Positions 23,819 to 34,923 of a stretch of 64,000 nucleotides of DNA are shown one piece after another (positions within the stretch are counted from its first letter, which is position 1; each line of letters begins with the position of its first letter). A program made the translations under genes and the position numbers. The DNA is from Lyophyllum atratum (Eukaryota > Basidiomycota > Agaricomycetes > Agaricales > Lyophyllaceae). Location of the stretch: contig JACGCN010000040.1 of the NCBI GenBank assembly GCA_014905825.1, positions 1 through 64,000 of the forward strand, given 5' to 3'. The notes below the pieces were generated by a model, which searched no databases, was not told the origin of the DNA, and saw nothing but the letters and a program-made list of their open reading frames with translations.

Positions 23819-23883
23819 GGCCCCTGCACAAGGATGACACGCTTTCCCGGAGTGGTAGATCTACGGATCTCAATATTTATTTT
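23764..23883 (+). ncRNA. U6: U6 spliceosomal snRNA
   Basis: The universally conserved U6 core is present. A 5' stem-loop (GTCCCCTTCGGGGTGAC) is followed by ATTGGAACGATACAGAGAAG, containing the ACAGAGA box that pairs with the 5' splice site. Then come ATTAGCATGGCCCCTGCACA and AGGATGACACGC, the AGC triad, the U4-pairing region and the internal stem-loop. The 3' part (after 23852) does not resemble the usual tail; it carries an AGATC/GATCT hairpin and ends at a TTTT run (23880-23883), taken as the Pol III terminator. The 3' end is therefore uncertain. Confidence 0.85.
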
Positions 23884-24165
23884 GCCCTACGTTGTGGCTA
23901 CCCTTTTACCACTTCATGCACATGGTTCTATCCTTTTCACTGGTGCTCTACTTAGTCTTGTACTGTGGAGGATGCGCAGTGCGCACAGAAGCATCGTAAA
24001 AATCATGGTGAACAACGTCGGCAAATAGCGAGGCCAGCTTCTTTCATGCTTCCACGACCTGCGTGTCTCTCAGCTTCAACTTGGTGGTTTGAACCGGAAC
24101 CGTGTCAGGGCTTGCTCGTTTCTTTGAAATAAGTCATCTCCTGAGTATCAACGCTTTGTCTTGCG

Positions 24166-26503
24166 ATGGCGAAGGGTAAAAAGGCCAAAGTCTTGAAAAA
24201 GTACAAGGTAGCTGATGAGTTTCAACAGCATATGTGGTCCCAAACTTATATGCCGCGTCTACTAGGCACCAGATTCGAAGTATATCGTCGTCGTCGATCC
24301 ATGGGGGGTCAGCACACGACACAAATCATTCACCATCAACAACATCGCTGCCTGGTTCGAGCTTATGATTAGGGACGACTATCCTGGTGAAGATGTCAAA
24401 ACAGTCTTTACTCAGGGAACGGTACGTCGAACTATTCAATATGACCGCGATTTTCTAAGAACATTGTCTATCAAATCCAGCACAATAATGTCGTTGTTGA
24501 ACTTTCGGAGTCCGTTGATATATTGCCGTACTTGGGAGCCCACCACCATGCGAGGTTTCTGAAAGAACCGTATAACGCCACCGATGGCATCTCGTATCTC
24601 TATGAGTACGACTACGAAACGCAGAATGATCCCACACGGCGCGGTAAGCACCCCGGTGTCTGCTTCTTTACCGACGTCCTCATAGTCCCCATTCCCTAGG
24701 CTGGACCGCGGATTATCCGGGCCAATATAACATCAACATCTTCCCCATAAAACAACCTTACCCCCTTCCCTTCCCCGCGCCACCTCCTCCACATAACGTG
24801 GGCTATGCAAAACGTCCTCGAAACATAGCTGTCGTCATACCTCCAGACAATCCATCAAATGAATCGGTTTGTACCCAAATTCACGCTGTGTTTATGATCT
24901 TGACAGGTACATTATCTTTAGGTGCGTTCTTGTCAGACATTTCATTATAGGACCTCGTGCTCAATTTCACGAAGGCCTCGAATAATGCCTCTGTACCCAG
25001 GGAGACCTATTCACCAACCCAAACGCTGAGACAAGAGGAAGGGAGTTCAAAGACGAATCAGCTTGTTGAGAAGCGCGATCCTTACGAAGAAGGTACAGAG
25101 CTTGACCTCTGCATTCGACAGTTAGTTTTCTCATGTTTGACGATATCAGCCGATGACGCCGAACGTCTCCTGAAGAATGGCTCCTCTCCGATGAAATTAG
25201 AAGATGGAAGGCATGACTGTGAGTTACACACGTGAACTATGTCTTCGAATTTAGCTTAGAATCGGAATGGTATAGCCGGGCCTGGTGTGAAAAAAGAGGA
25301 GCCAATCACGCACCATGTTCCTGGCCCAAAACGCGAACAGGAGGAAGCTACCATACGTGAGCAGTGTTTGGAGTACTTTTTGGACATACTGACATTTCAA
25401 TGATGCAGCTGCCGTCTTTCATGCCATAAAAGAAGAGCCAATCACGCGTCCTCTTCCTCTGCCCAAACGCGAAGAGCGCGAAGCAACTATACGTGAGTAA
25501 TTTTCGCATATATCAGTGCCAGCAGACTGAGAATCGTCCTTAGCCAATGCTGTCGATGATTTCCTTGATTCTGTTATCCCAAAGCGCGAGCAAGAGAATG
25601 TTGTCATGTGTGAGTACCAGCTAGCACTCCGTCATAGTGAAGTTGAACTCATCTTCTAAATGTTCGTAGCTCAATCTACTAATATTGTTCGGGTCGTTAA
25701 GGAGGAGCCCATAAATTCCCTGATTAAAACGGAACGAAGCGGCTTACAGGGTGAGTCACCTCGAATCAAAGTGGATTTCGAAATCTCATAGCAGAATGTG
25801 CAGGAGACACTTATCAACCCTCGGATGATCTTATGGCCGCCTTCGCGAGTCTCCCACCAGACGTGCTCAACACGGCCCCTAGGCTCCCAAGCACGCCATC
25901 GGCGACTCCAACTCCTTTTGTCAAGACAGAGGCCCTCGATGGTAAGACTAATCAACCGGCATATACCCTCTATCTTGTCAGCTCCACTCACCTGTTTCGT
26001 GTAAACCAGATACCTTTCTTAGAACATCAGAGGCAAGGCGTTCAGTCACCCTCGCGACAGAGGCCGAAGACCCTGGTCCGTCGAATGTGCGCGTGAAGCC
26101 TGAGCCCCGGGACGATTACGAACTGTCCTTTTCGCACTCCATTCCGACAACACGGGATCCAAGGACTTCTGAGAAAGACCGCTCGAGCACCCTTGGGACC
26201 GAGCAAAGAGCAGAACAGTCCACTGTACTAGTGAAACCTGAACCTCGGGACCATGCAATCCCTCCCTTGCTTCCGGTGCCACGAACACGCGATCCGAGGC
26301 TTGCGAATCGCAGTACGTGTCGAATGTTCAATCACACAGCGCTGTTCCTTATGGTGATGTTAAATGGCAGTGAACCCCCATACAAAGCACCCACTTGATG
26401 ATAGGCAGGAAAGAGGTAGGAAGCATTCAACTCTTTCGAGTAACCCTCATTCACGTGTCGCGCTCGTTCAGGATCACCAAAGAGAATGAAGTCTGAGGAG
26501 TAA
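24166..26503 (+). CDS. Uncharacterised protein with repeated sumoylation-consensus motifs
   Basis: Fourteen exons give 525 aa: 24166-24207, 24266-24421, 24481-24643, 24700-24866, 24951-25092, 25150-25218, 25276-25356, 25409-25492, 25544-25609, 25670-25750, 25795-25941, 26010-26312, 26371-26415 and 26472-26503. A basic start (MAKGKKAKVLKKYK) precedes a conserved-looking ~200-residue region (YIVVVDPWGVS, NNIAAWFELMI, YLGAHHHARF) and a Pro-rich linker. From exon 6 on, every internal exon is symmetric (phase 1-1) and a multiple of three. Most carry a hydrophobic-K-x-E motif: MKLE, VKKE, IKEE, VKEE, IKTE, VKTE and VKPE twice. Exons 7 and 8 are clear duplicates (KEEPIT...PKRE...EATI). A nuclear protein is likely, by inference. 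Intron 4 (84 nt) is long and could hide a micro-exon. Confidence 0.75.
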
Positions 26504-26966
26504 ACACTCTGATAGGATGATTTTCCTATGATGTATTGTACGTCTACGCTGATCTTGTAAATTTAGACTTGTAATCCAGATACCCCAATACTTCCTTTAA
26601 CATTTCCGACTTCTCGTCGAGCTTCTTCGGCTGTGAAGCCGTTCGGAGGCACCGCTCAACGAATTTGGAACTCGAAATAGCTCTCGCTCCTCGGCCGATC
26701 TCACGAATATCATCACATGGGCCACTCCCGCTTCGGGGGCTGACATGGCGGGCCGCAAGATTTGCTGCAAACGCGGCCACCTGACTGCTCTTCACGCTCC
26801 ATCCTCATAAACATATTCCCAGTGATGGACTAATCGCGGAACCACCCTTTGCTTCCTCCACAAGCATAAGGTCGGTCGATTGAAGGATGCTTCCCAGCTC
26901 CTCCTTGAGCTTATATGATGACCAAGTTCGACCCAGATGCATTCGAGTACAGCGAACAAGTCCGAA
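26504..26966. other. Intergenic, no gene seen
   Basis: 460 bp between the SUMO-motif gene and the fucosidase gene. No supported feature. Confidence 0.45.
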
Positions 26967-29900
26967 ATGAGGCTCCTTATTCTGCTGACCGCGTTTGTTG
27001 CCACCAGCTTTGCAGCCACTTTAGTGAAGTATCCTTCTGCGGCGTTACCTCTCAAGCGTCTCTTCGACAATCAGGCGGCGTCCTCGAACGGATCTGCAAA
27101 TTTCGACGGGTTGGGATCTAGCTTCAATAGCCAGTTCCTTCCGCCCGGTCCATGGGCGTATGATGGAATAACGGTAAGCACACTGTTTGACTAGGCAGCG
27201 ACTGAACTCCAAGCTGACGTGTAATGGTAGTACGACCTCCCTTCTGCCTGGGGAACAGCGAACGACAATGTCATTGCGAATTCTCAAGTTCTGCCCCTCG
27301 CGGAACCTACCTTTGCACGCGAGTTGCACTTTCTGTATTCTGGGGACGCGTCTGGAGGTGAGGTCTCCCAATTCTTTCCGATGACTGCCCTCTCATTGAC
27401 GTGCACAGGTGAATTTGTGGCAAACTTTGTTCTGACGTTTACCGACAATTCAACCCAACTCTTACAACGTTAGCCTCCATGTACATCTGCCTCTTATTTT
27501 GGCTCATACGTTGGTTTCAGTCTTTGCCAAGAACTGGTGGAGATGGCCGATCCTCAACAATGGAGCCATACAAACGTGGAATACCCTTTCCTAGTCCTCC
27601 TGAAATGCCAGACTAATCAAAGTTATGTCGCTCCTTAGACCGTATCTTTTCGAGAATAACGGCGCTTCGAAGAACTTGAACGCCAGCCAGATCTATCAGT
27701 GGTCAACCTCCGTCTTTTCAGAGCACCCCCTACAAAGCATCACTTTCCCGGCTTTGAACACCGAGCATAGACTGCACGTCTTCGCCATGTCTCTCTCCCA
27801 GTCCGTCCCTACTATAAATCCATCCGCGCCAGCACTCTCCGTGCGCCAGGCACGCTTCACCACGCGGTGGGAGATGATCAACGGCGTCCAAGCGCAGGCC
27901 GTCGAAGTCACCCTCGCAAACCTCCTTCCCGCATCGACGTTGGCGCTTAAGACCTCTGTAAACACGCGGCTTGACATATCTATCACTGGAGCAGGTGTCA
28001 AAACTGTTTCCCCAGGCGCGGTGTTTCGATTGGTCCCAGGAGATCAAGTGAAGGTGGATGTATTCGTGACGGGGAGTAAGGCGAATGGAACTGCGAGCGT
28101 TCAGATTCGAGACAGTCATGGAAAGGATATGGGTTCGTCTGGTGGATGGCCTACGAGCCCTTTGATTGAGACATGGACCGCCGATCCGAGCGTTCTCAAG
28201 AAGCATGAGACTCCGAGTTGGGTACGTTTTTGCTGCCTGTTTTTTTGATTAAGTGTTTGACAAGAGTCATACAGTGGAACGGCGCGAAGTTTGGTATCTT
28301 GTAGGCCGGCTCCGCGTCCTCCTACATCACTGATCTTTCTGACTGCCTTTTTAGTGTACACTGGGGCGTCTACAGCTACCCTGCATGGGTATGGCTACTT
28401 CATCGAATGAGAATCATGCCAGTGTTCTGACCTCTAGGCAGGCTCCTCCGGGGACTTATGCGGAATGGTACGAGTAAGTGACCGTCTTTCATCTTTCTGA
28501 TCTTCCGAATGCTAAAAAGGACTTCGCAGCTGGAATCTTCACCAGCCCAATAGTACCACCTATGCCCACCATCTCCAGACTTTTGGCGAGGTAGAGCTCT
28601 TTATCTTTCTCTTGCCTCTGCTTGACCTGATTCGCGCAGAACGTCACATACGATGACTTCGTCGCGAATTTCACTGCCTCCAAATTCAATGCAAGCCAAT
28701 GGGTTGATCTCTTTGACCAAGCCGGGGCAAAATACTTTGTTCTCGTTACCGTTCGTCTGAATTTTCTGACTGTGCTACCCCGTCCAGAACTGACGCAGGG
28801 TGGATAGAAACACCATGATGGCTTTGCACTGTTCGACACCGGGAACACTACGCATCGAAGCAGCTTCCATCTTGGTCCCAAACGCGATTTTGTGTCGGAG
28901 CTCATGACAACCGCGAAAAAAGAGAAGCCAAACATGCACCGAGGGACATATTATTCCTTACCAGAATGGTATGCTACTTCTACCCGCTTTTCAATTTCCT
29001 CCTCACCATTTATCGGCTCAGGTTTAACCCAGATTCAGCTCGTTATGGATTTGATCAATGGCCCGGTGGCCTCGCACACAACCCGTTCAATAGCTCTGAG
29101 CTGGAACCATACACTGGACGACTCGAAATCAAAGACTACCTGACCGATCTCCAGCTTCCTCACATGGTCGATCTAGCAGTCAAATACGAGACGGAAATCA
29201 TGTGGTGCGACATCGGCGGCCCGAACAAGACTCCCGAATTTGCAGCCAAGTTCTACAACAACGCGTTAGCGAACAAGCGACAGGTCACCATGAACAATAG
29301 TGAGCTCCACCCGATTTGAGCTTTGGACTGGCTTGATGGTCCTTAATTTCTGCAGGATGTGGAGCGGTACCGGATTTCGACACGCCCGAGTATGCTACCT
29401 TCGGGTCGACGCAAACACAGCGATGGGAGTCGAGTGAAGGTATGGATCCCTTCAGCTACGGCCTCAACTCCGCCACTCTGCCAAGCCAGTACAAGAACGG
29501 ATCCACCATCGTCCAGACCCTGGTCGACATCGTGTCCAAGAACGGGAATTTGTGAGTGCCGGTCGTGTTCGTTAATTTGATTGTTTGACGACTGTTCCAA
29601 GCCTTCTAGATGTAGGTCCGACGGCTGAAGGCGAGATCATCGCTGCGATGGCGAACAACCTCCTGGACGCCGGATCCTGGCTGAAACACTCCGGAGAGTG
29701 CGTTTACGACACGGTGAGTCTCATGATGCAACCCTATGACGCACCAAAACTAACCACGCACCTAAACAACCCTAGGAATACTGGTTCCCCACCTCGCAAG
29801 AAATCCTACCTGGGCAGTCCGTTCGTTTCACGACGACGCCCAAGACATTCTGCATCGTCGCGTTCAACCCGCCCGAGAACGGACAGCTGACGATCCAGAA

Positions 29901-30078
29901 ACGTTTGCCAATCCTGCCTGGGGATCAGATTAGGCTGCTTGGGCCGACGCCTGGTAGCGCGTCGCTCCCTTGGTCTGTGGACAGCAGCAGCGGGAAGCTT
30001 ACTGTCAACGTTTCGGATACTGCGGTGGCGAGTGGACGCTTCGCGTGGGCGTTCCAGGTTGTGTACAAGACGGGGTAA
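26967..30078 (+). CDS. Secreted GH29 alpha-L-fucosidase
   Basis: Fifteen exons (first 26967-27173, last 29776-30078) give 781 aa. A signal peptide, LLILLTAFVATSFA, follows the chosen ATG; an in-frame ATG at 26937 would bury it. The N-terminal ~340 residues look like beta-sandwich modules. The GH29 barrel follows: FGIFVHWGVYSYPAW, TYAEWY, AKYFVLVTKHHDGFALF and YYSLPEW, with the conserved nucleophile Asp expected in EIMWCDIGGP. LLDVGPTAEGEI near the C-terminus is a GH29 hallmark. It should release L-fucose from glycans outside the cell. Donors GTGGAA (intron 4) and GTTCGT (intron 10) are weak but keep the frame. Confidence 0.9.
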
Positions 30079-30366
30079 ATGATATGTAGTCGTACAGGAT
30101 TTGATATGGCTTCTTCCGTCGTGCATGGAATCTAAATATTCTTTATCGCTGTCGCTGGAATATCTCCATTTTAGTAGTTGTATGTAGTCTGGAAAGGTAT
30201 CACTGATGTTCACGATATAGTGGAGCGGGTTGGATACTCGGAGGGCCAGAAACGTGCCGGGCCGAGAGTCCCGACCACGGCAAAGTTTTGCATCATCATC
30301 AGCCACTGCTAACGCACATAACTCTTTCTCCTTCCTCCTCTCCATAGACATCCCCGATCCCACGAT
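30079..30366. other. Intergenic, no gene seen
   Basis: Downstream flank of the fucosidase gene and promoter of the dioxygenase gene. Confidence 0.5.
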
Positions 30367-31157
30367 ATGCGCGCCTACTACTACGACAACGTCCCCGGCG
30401 ATCAGCGCCTGCCCCACGACCACACCCCCTCCCAGCCCGTCCCACCCTCCAAGCTCTCCCACCTCGGGGTCAAATTCTGGACGATCCCAGTCGCGGGCTA
30501 CGAGGCCGAAGTGGACCGGGTCGCCGCGGAGGAGGGGTACAAGAACCGCGACACGATCGATGTCTCCAAGGAGGGGCTCGGGGACGTGAGTGCCTGCCTC
30601 TCAATTTGTAAGCGAGTCCAGCTGACTTTATTTGGGGGGGATCGTGAAGCTGTACGAGGCGAAGATCAAGGGGTTCTTTGAAGAGTACGCCGCATAGTGC
30701 CATTCATCCTGGAGGACCCCCGCCCGCTCGCTGAGTCGCTTTATTCTCAGACATATGCACGAGGACGAGGAGATCCGGTATATCCTCGCCGGCAGTGGTT
30801 TCTTCGACGTGAGAGGTACGCCCCCTTCATTTCTATTTCCCGGATGTGTGCTCATTGCCGTCCCATCGCCGTATGGAACAGAAACGCCGACGGACGCTTG
30901 GATCCGCCTCGCAGTGGAGCCTGGCGATCTCCTCGTTATACCCGAAGGAATCTATCACCGGTTTACGCTGGACGAGGCGAACCGTATCAGGGCGCTGCGG
31001 CTATTCAAGGTATGCTCTGAGCACCATACCGGCTACGCCTGGATCTGAGGTTTCTGCGTAGGACGAGCCCAAATGGATACCGTACAATAGGAGCACGGAA
31101 ACGGAAATTAACCCCCACCGGATTGAATATCTGAAGAGCATTGGGGTGGGAGCGTAG
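30367..31157 (+). CDS. ADI1: Acireductone dioxygenase (ARD/ADI1)
   Basis: Five exons (30367-30585, 30650-30684, 30751-30815, 30882-31009, 31062-31157) give 180 aa, the usual family length. This cupin enzyme of the methionine salvage pathway oxidises acireductone to 2-keto-4-methylthiobutyrate and formate. The metal site is complete: HMHEDEE supplies His-x-His-x4-Glu ligands and GIYHRF the last His. The start MRAYYYDN and the core [12 protein letters not shown] are highly conserved. Cytosolic. Confidence 0.95.
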
Positions 31158-31463
31158 GCTTTGTTGTAGGGTGGATATGTATCTGATATCTGTATTATGG
31201 AATAGAGTGATATATGTACAGGTTTTACGTTTTGGGCATGTCGATGTCCGTCTCAGGCAGAGGTAAGAACGAAGGACAAGTTGGGATGAAACAGTAAAGT
31301 GGGTAAGATATCAATGTCAGCACGTACGGAGTACATCCCGAGTAATATGGGTCCTTCTGTGTCCGTGTCGTGGGTGAAATTAGCAGTGTCCTACATGTAC
31401 AAAGTTTCGTTAGGCTCGTGAACTGTCGCGATCAGCGACAGGGTATCCATCCCTCTCCAGCAC
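31158..31463. other. Intergenic, convergent 3' ends
   Basis: 306 bp between convergent genes. Nothing else recognised. Confidence 0.5.
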
Positions 31464-32711
31464 TCAATAACCCCCAATCAGCCCATGCGTCGATACCTTA
31501 CGTCCAGCCGGATGCGTCACATCCAAAGCGCGCTCCGCACTATACTGCCGAACATGCGCTCTAGGCACTCCACGCTCCCCTCCCCCACGATGCGCATCCC
31601 AGCCTTCGGAGGTACCCGCCTCTCCCACCTGCACATGCCCGTCCAGCGACCGACTGTACGTGTGCAATGTCGGATTCTCCGGCCGGGAGGACGTACGAGG
31701 AGGCAGGAGAGACAGCGGACGCGGTGAGGGAGACGTTTCGTTGTTGGCCCAGCTGGTGGTGAGCAGGGTAGGCGGCGGTAGGGCTGGGATGCCCCGGCTG
31801 GACGACGGCGGGGACCCAGACTCTGATCCCTCCGCCAAGGAGCCCATAGGGACAAGGGCCCTGCGCTTCGACTTCGACCGTCTGGGGCGGACGGGGCGAG
31901 GCTGCGGCTGCTCCGCATCGTCGTCCTGATCGGAGTCCTCAGCAGCCTTGATGGACCCCACGCGCTCGATCCGAGACACCGAGCGGCCTATCTTATTCGG
32001 ATTGCGCTTCGCGCGCTCCTTCAGGAGTTTGCCGACTACGACTGTGTCTGAGCGGGCTGGGACGACGCCCGTCTCGTATAGGTGGGTGTACTGGGGGGTC
32101 ATGGGCGGCATTGGGAAGGAGGGTATGTGGGAGGGGGCGGAGGCTTGGGAGTACAGAGAGTCGGAGCTGTCTGAGGCTGCGGAGGAGGGGCGGGAGTCGT
32201 CTTCGTAGGGAGATGTGACTGGGATGGGAAGGGAGGGCACGTGCGGTAGGGTCGAGGGAATGGTCAGCGGTGGGAGGTCCCGTTGAGGTGAGTGGTGGGG
32301 CGATGATATGAGTGGTGTGGTATCGGTATCTGCGGAGGGCAGGGACAATTTTTCGTTGTGCGTTGGTCTGACTGTGTCGAGGGAGTCGGTGCTCCCGTTT
32401 CGCTCTTGCATGTGGTCAAAGGAGGAGTGAGGGTAGTCATTTGTTGGGTAACCATCTCCTGTCGCTGTCCAGTGCGGTCTCGGGTATAGAAGGGATGCGG
32501 CACTTGCGTCGGAGGCAGTATGTTTGTGACCGAGTCGACTTGCCGACTGTTGGGTCGATTGTTTACGCCTTCGTAGCAGTGGGAGAAGGCAGATGCCGAT
32601 AAGAAGTGCGAGGACTACGATCCCACCTACTATCGCGGCAAAGATTAAGGTTAGATTTGGGCCGTTGGAAGCCCGTCGAACGAGCAAACTAGGCTCCGCC
32701 GAAGGAGGCAT
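31464..32711 (-). CDS. Single-pass membrane protein, Ser/Pro-rich tail
   Basis: Intronless 415-aa frame. A short extracytoplasmic N-terminus is followed by one strong transmembrane segment (about residues 20-46, ending in LLPLLRRRKQ). The basic stop-transfer run puts the long Ser/Pro/Thr-rich tail in the cytoplasm. There is no signal peptide before the membrane segment and no catalytic motif. Such short-ectodomain, low-complexity-tail proteins are common in basidiomycetes and have no assigned function. Confidence 0.7.
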   Translation of the reverse strand: MPPSAEPSLLVRRASNGPNLTLIFAAIVGGIVVLALLIGICLLPLLRRRKQSTQQSASRLGHKHTASDASAASLLYPRPHWTATGDGYPTNDYPHSSFDHMQERNGSTDSLDTVRPTHNEKLSLPSADTDTTPLISSPHHSPQRDLPPLTIPSTLPHVPSLPIPVTSPYEDDSRPSSAASDSSDSLYSQASAPSHIPSFPMPPMTPQYTHLYETGVVPARSDTVVVGKLLKERAKRNPNKIGRSVSRIERVGSIKAAEDSDQDDDAEQPQPRPVRPRRSKSKRRALVPMGSLAEGSESGSPPSSSRGIPALPPPTLLTTSWANNETSPSPRPLSLLPPRTSSRPENPTLHTYSRSLDGHVQVGEAGTSEGWDAHRGGGERGVPRAHVRQYSAERALDVTHPAGRKVSTHGLIGGY

Positions 32712-33156
32712 GACGCTGGAGGGATGATGGGGGGGAGGGCAAGGCTTGCAGGGGTATATCCATTATCAACACAGCCTATATTGTGAAGACGCTGGTACAG
32801 GGTCGGACACGTCGGCACAGCCTCGCCGTCTCCTCATCATGTCGAACGGCTAATTCACAATTTCTGCGCAGATTGGGTGAAACGCGGTTCCACGTGATCT
32901 CGCCGCAGTCACCAGTGGGTGGCTGTTCTCGTCGCGGCGACCGGTGCCCGAGACAATCCAACGCGGGTTTGTGCGGCTGCCAGAGGTGATAGACGCCCGA
33001 GAGATCCGGGAGCTCGAGGAGCAGCTGTCCTTCGCTGGATTTCTGAAGATGACGTCAGCGTTCCATCCATTTGCAAAACTGCCAACACGAACTTGAACCG
33101 AACTCATTATTGCTTGAAGCCGTCTCGTCGGACGCGTCGTATTTTTATCTATATTG
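32712..33156. other. Intergenic, divergent promoters
   Basis: 445 bp between the membrane-protein gene (minus) and CMC4 (plus). No other feature. Confidence 0.5.
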
Positions 33157-33504
33157 ATGTCCAAGGTCAGCAATGCGATGAAACAGCGTCTCCACAGTTA
33201 CTGACCAGTTATATGTACCAGCCCCAGGCATGCCAAGCAGAGGGTAAGCACCCTGCTCATCCGCAGCCTTGCCCCATTTGACCTCTCAGCAGCCTGCGAT
33301 CTCCAAGCGTGTCTCTCAAAGAACACGTACTCGCCAGAGAAGTGTCAAAGTCATTTGAGAGGGTTGTACGAGTGCTGCCAGCGCATGTACGATGAGGCAG
33401 CGGAGCAGGGAAAAGACGTGCAGCCTGATTCCACGGCGTGTCCTATGCCGGAAGTCGTTAAGCGTTGGCTGAAGGATCATCCAGCGGAAGGGAAACCGCA
33501 GTGA
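33157..33504 (+). CDS. CMC4: Twin-Cx9C mitochondrial protein CMC4
   Basis: Three exons (33157-33165, 33222-33243, 33293-33504) give 80 aa. The first coding exon is only 9 nt (ATG TCC AAG). The spliced product holds two Cx9C motifs: one starts at CQAEACDLQAC, the other runs from EKC to YECC. This is the mitochondrial intermembrane-space fold oxidised by the Mia40 pathway. The pattern LRGLYECCQRMY and a late TACPMP match the Cmc4 (human CMC4/p8MTCP1) family. The acceptor at 33292, not the AG three bases earlier, gives the family-like EACD spacing. Confidence 0.87.
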
Positions 33505-33649
33505 ATGCATTTGATGAAACTATTATTGCGATGGCATTGACATCGCCGTCTGGGAGCTTTTTCCAGCGAGTTTTGACGCCTTCGTTGATATCGCTGGAAT
33601 TCGGGCGTTACGAGACTGGCATAGATAGATCAGTTCCATTGTAGTCCGG

Positions 33650-33790
33650 CGGTGGTTGGAGACTGCTCTATGAATGTCGTACAGGACCACCGATGGTTGG
33701 GAAAATCAACGCTGAACCAAGAGGACTCGACGCTGATCTGTTGCTGTGTATTTGGCAACACCATTTCGGCCCCCTATCCCGAACATAAAT
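33650..33790. repeat. F-box-unit 3'-flank repeat, copy 1
   Basis: Shares GACTGCTCTATGAA, TGTATTTGGCAAC and CCCCTATCCCGAACAT with 34770-34890. An inverted version follows the gene at 62570. Here it stands without its gene. Confidence 0.65.
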
Positions 33791-34729
33791 CTAGCACCTC
33801 CCCGGCGCTTTGACTCAAATATGTACAATAAGATGGAAAGCAGGAATGAACATTTGGATCCATCATCACGTATCTATCCACTTCATCATGAGTAGCCAAC
33901 TTCCTACTTATTTTGAACTCGTCCGCCGCATTGAAGGCGGTCGAAAGGCCTCTGCGGCTCGGCAACCAGTGGGATCATCTCGTGCTGGGGATGTGGCCGG
34001 TGATAAGGTATTTACATGGAACTCGCTTCGGCAAGCGTAGGATAAAGCCTGGCGCGAGTACCGGTATGCCATTCCGGAAGAGTTGAGCAGGTGAGGCAAG
34101 CACTGTATATCACCCCTCGTCAGTCCGAGTCGCGGACGCTCGTCGTACTCGAACCCAGCCCAAGTAACAGTATTTACAGATCACAGATATCCTTGGGGCG
34201 AACCTACTGTGACGTGAAGACAGTAAGCATTGATAAGATGCCGGCCATGGGAGCAAGAGAGTGCGGGCTTACGTAGGGCCAAGGCTGGAAAGTGAGGGTC
34301 CGACCCCTCGTGTTTCGCCTGGGGATATCGGCGAATACATCTTCTTTACCGGCCTGCTTGAAGCAGAGCCTTACGCCTTGCTGAAGAACGTAGGTCTCCC
34401 ACTCGGGATCGGGCTTGAGGCCACTTTCGTCGATGGAATTTTGAAGTGTCCAGGCGAACTGGGGGGACCGCTGCGCGGCCTTGTCTAACGACGCCTCGAT
34501 GGAGAAGACCTGGACACTTGGCATCCCCGCGGTTGCTGAGAACACCTTGATATTGCGGGGTGTGCGCATGTGCTGTCCCGCGCTGTTGACGAAGTCGAAG
34601 CAGTAGCACCCCTGGTCTGCTATGTCGCCACCCCACATACGAACTCCGAACCCACACCCCGTCGCTCAACTGGGCAATCTGTACATCGTGATCCTCGCCA
34701 GGGATAGGTTTACGCTGAGGAACTTCTGC

Positions 34730-34890
34730 GCCCCTAACGAATGGGTGGACCTAAGTTCGACTTGGATCTACAACAGAGGCTGCTCTATGAACGTCGTGCA
34801 GGTTGGGACCACCGGGAAAACCAACGTTGAACCATGATGCAGTGTATTTGGCAACGGCACTTCGGTCCCCTATCCCGAACATGATCTCTT
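34730..34890. repeat. F-box-unit 3'-flank repeat, copy 2
   Basis: Lies directly 3' of the minus-strand F-box-like gene. It matches 33650-33790 and, inverted, 63810-63990: AGGCTGCTCTAT, TGTATTTGGCAAC and CCTAAGTTCGA. Confidence 0.7.
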
Positions 34891-34923
34891 CCTACGTACA
34901 ACTTCCTCAGTCCTGTCATAATC

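Larger units (their letters stand above)
33505..34923. other. Gene-poor stretch with F-box-unit flank relics
   Basis: It contains two relics of the 3' flank of the F-box-like unit (about 33650-33790 and 34730-34890). Between them is a minus-strand open stretch at 34204-34638 (144 codons, GCYCFDFVNSAGQ, RNIKVFSATAGMPS) of unknown identity that may be a gene fragment. A plus-strand frame at about 33888-34094 is interrupted by one in-frame stop. No complete gene is supported. Confidence 0.5.

Noticed and set aside
33888..34094. Possible small gene with a 33-nt intron removing its stop codon
   Set aside because: 33 nt is too short for a credible intron, and no family match is recognised.
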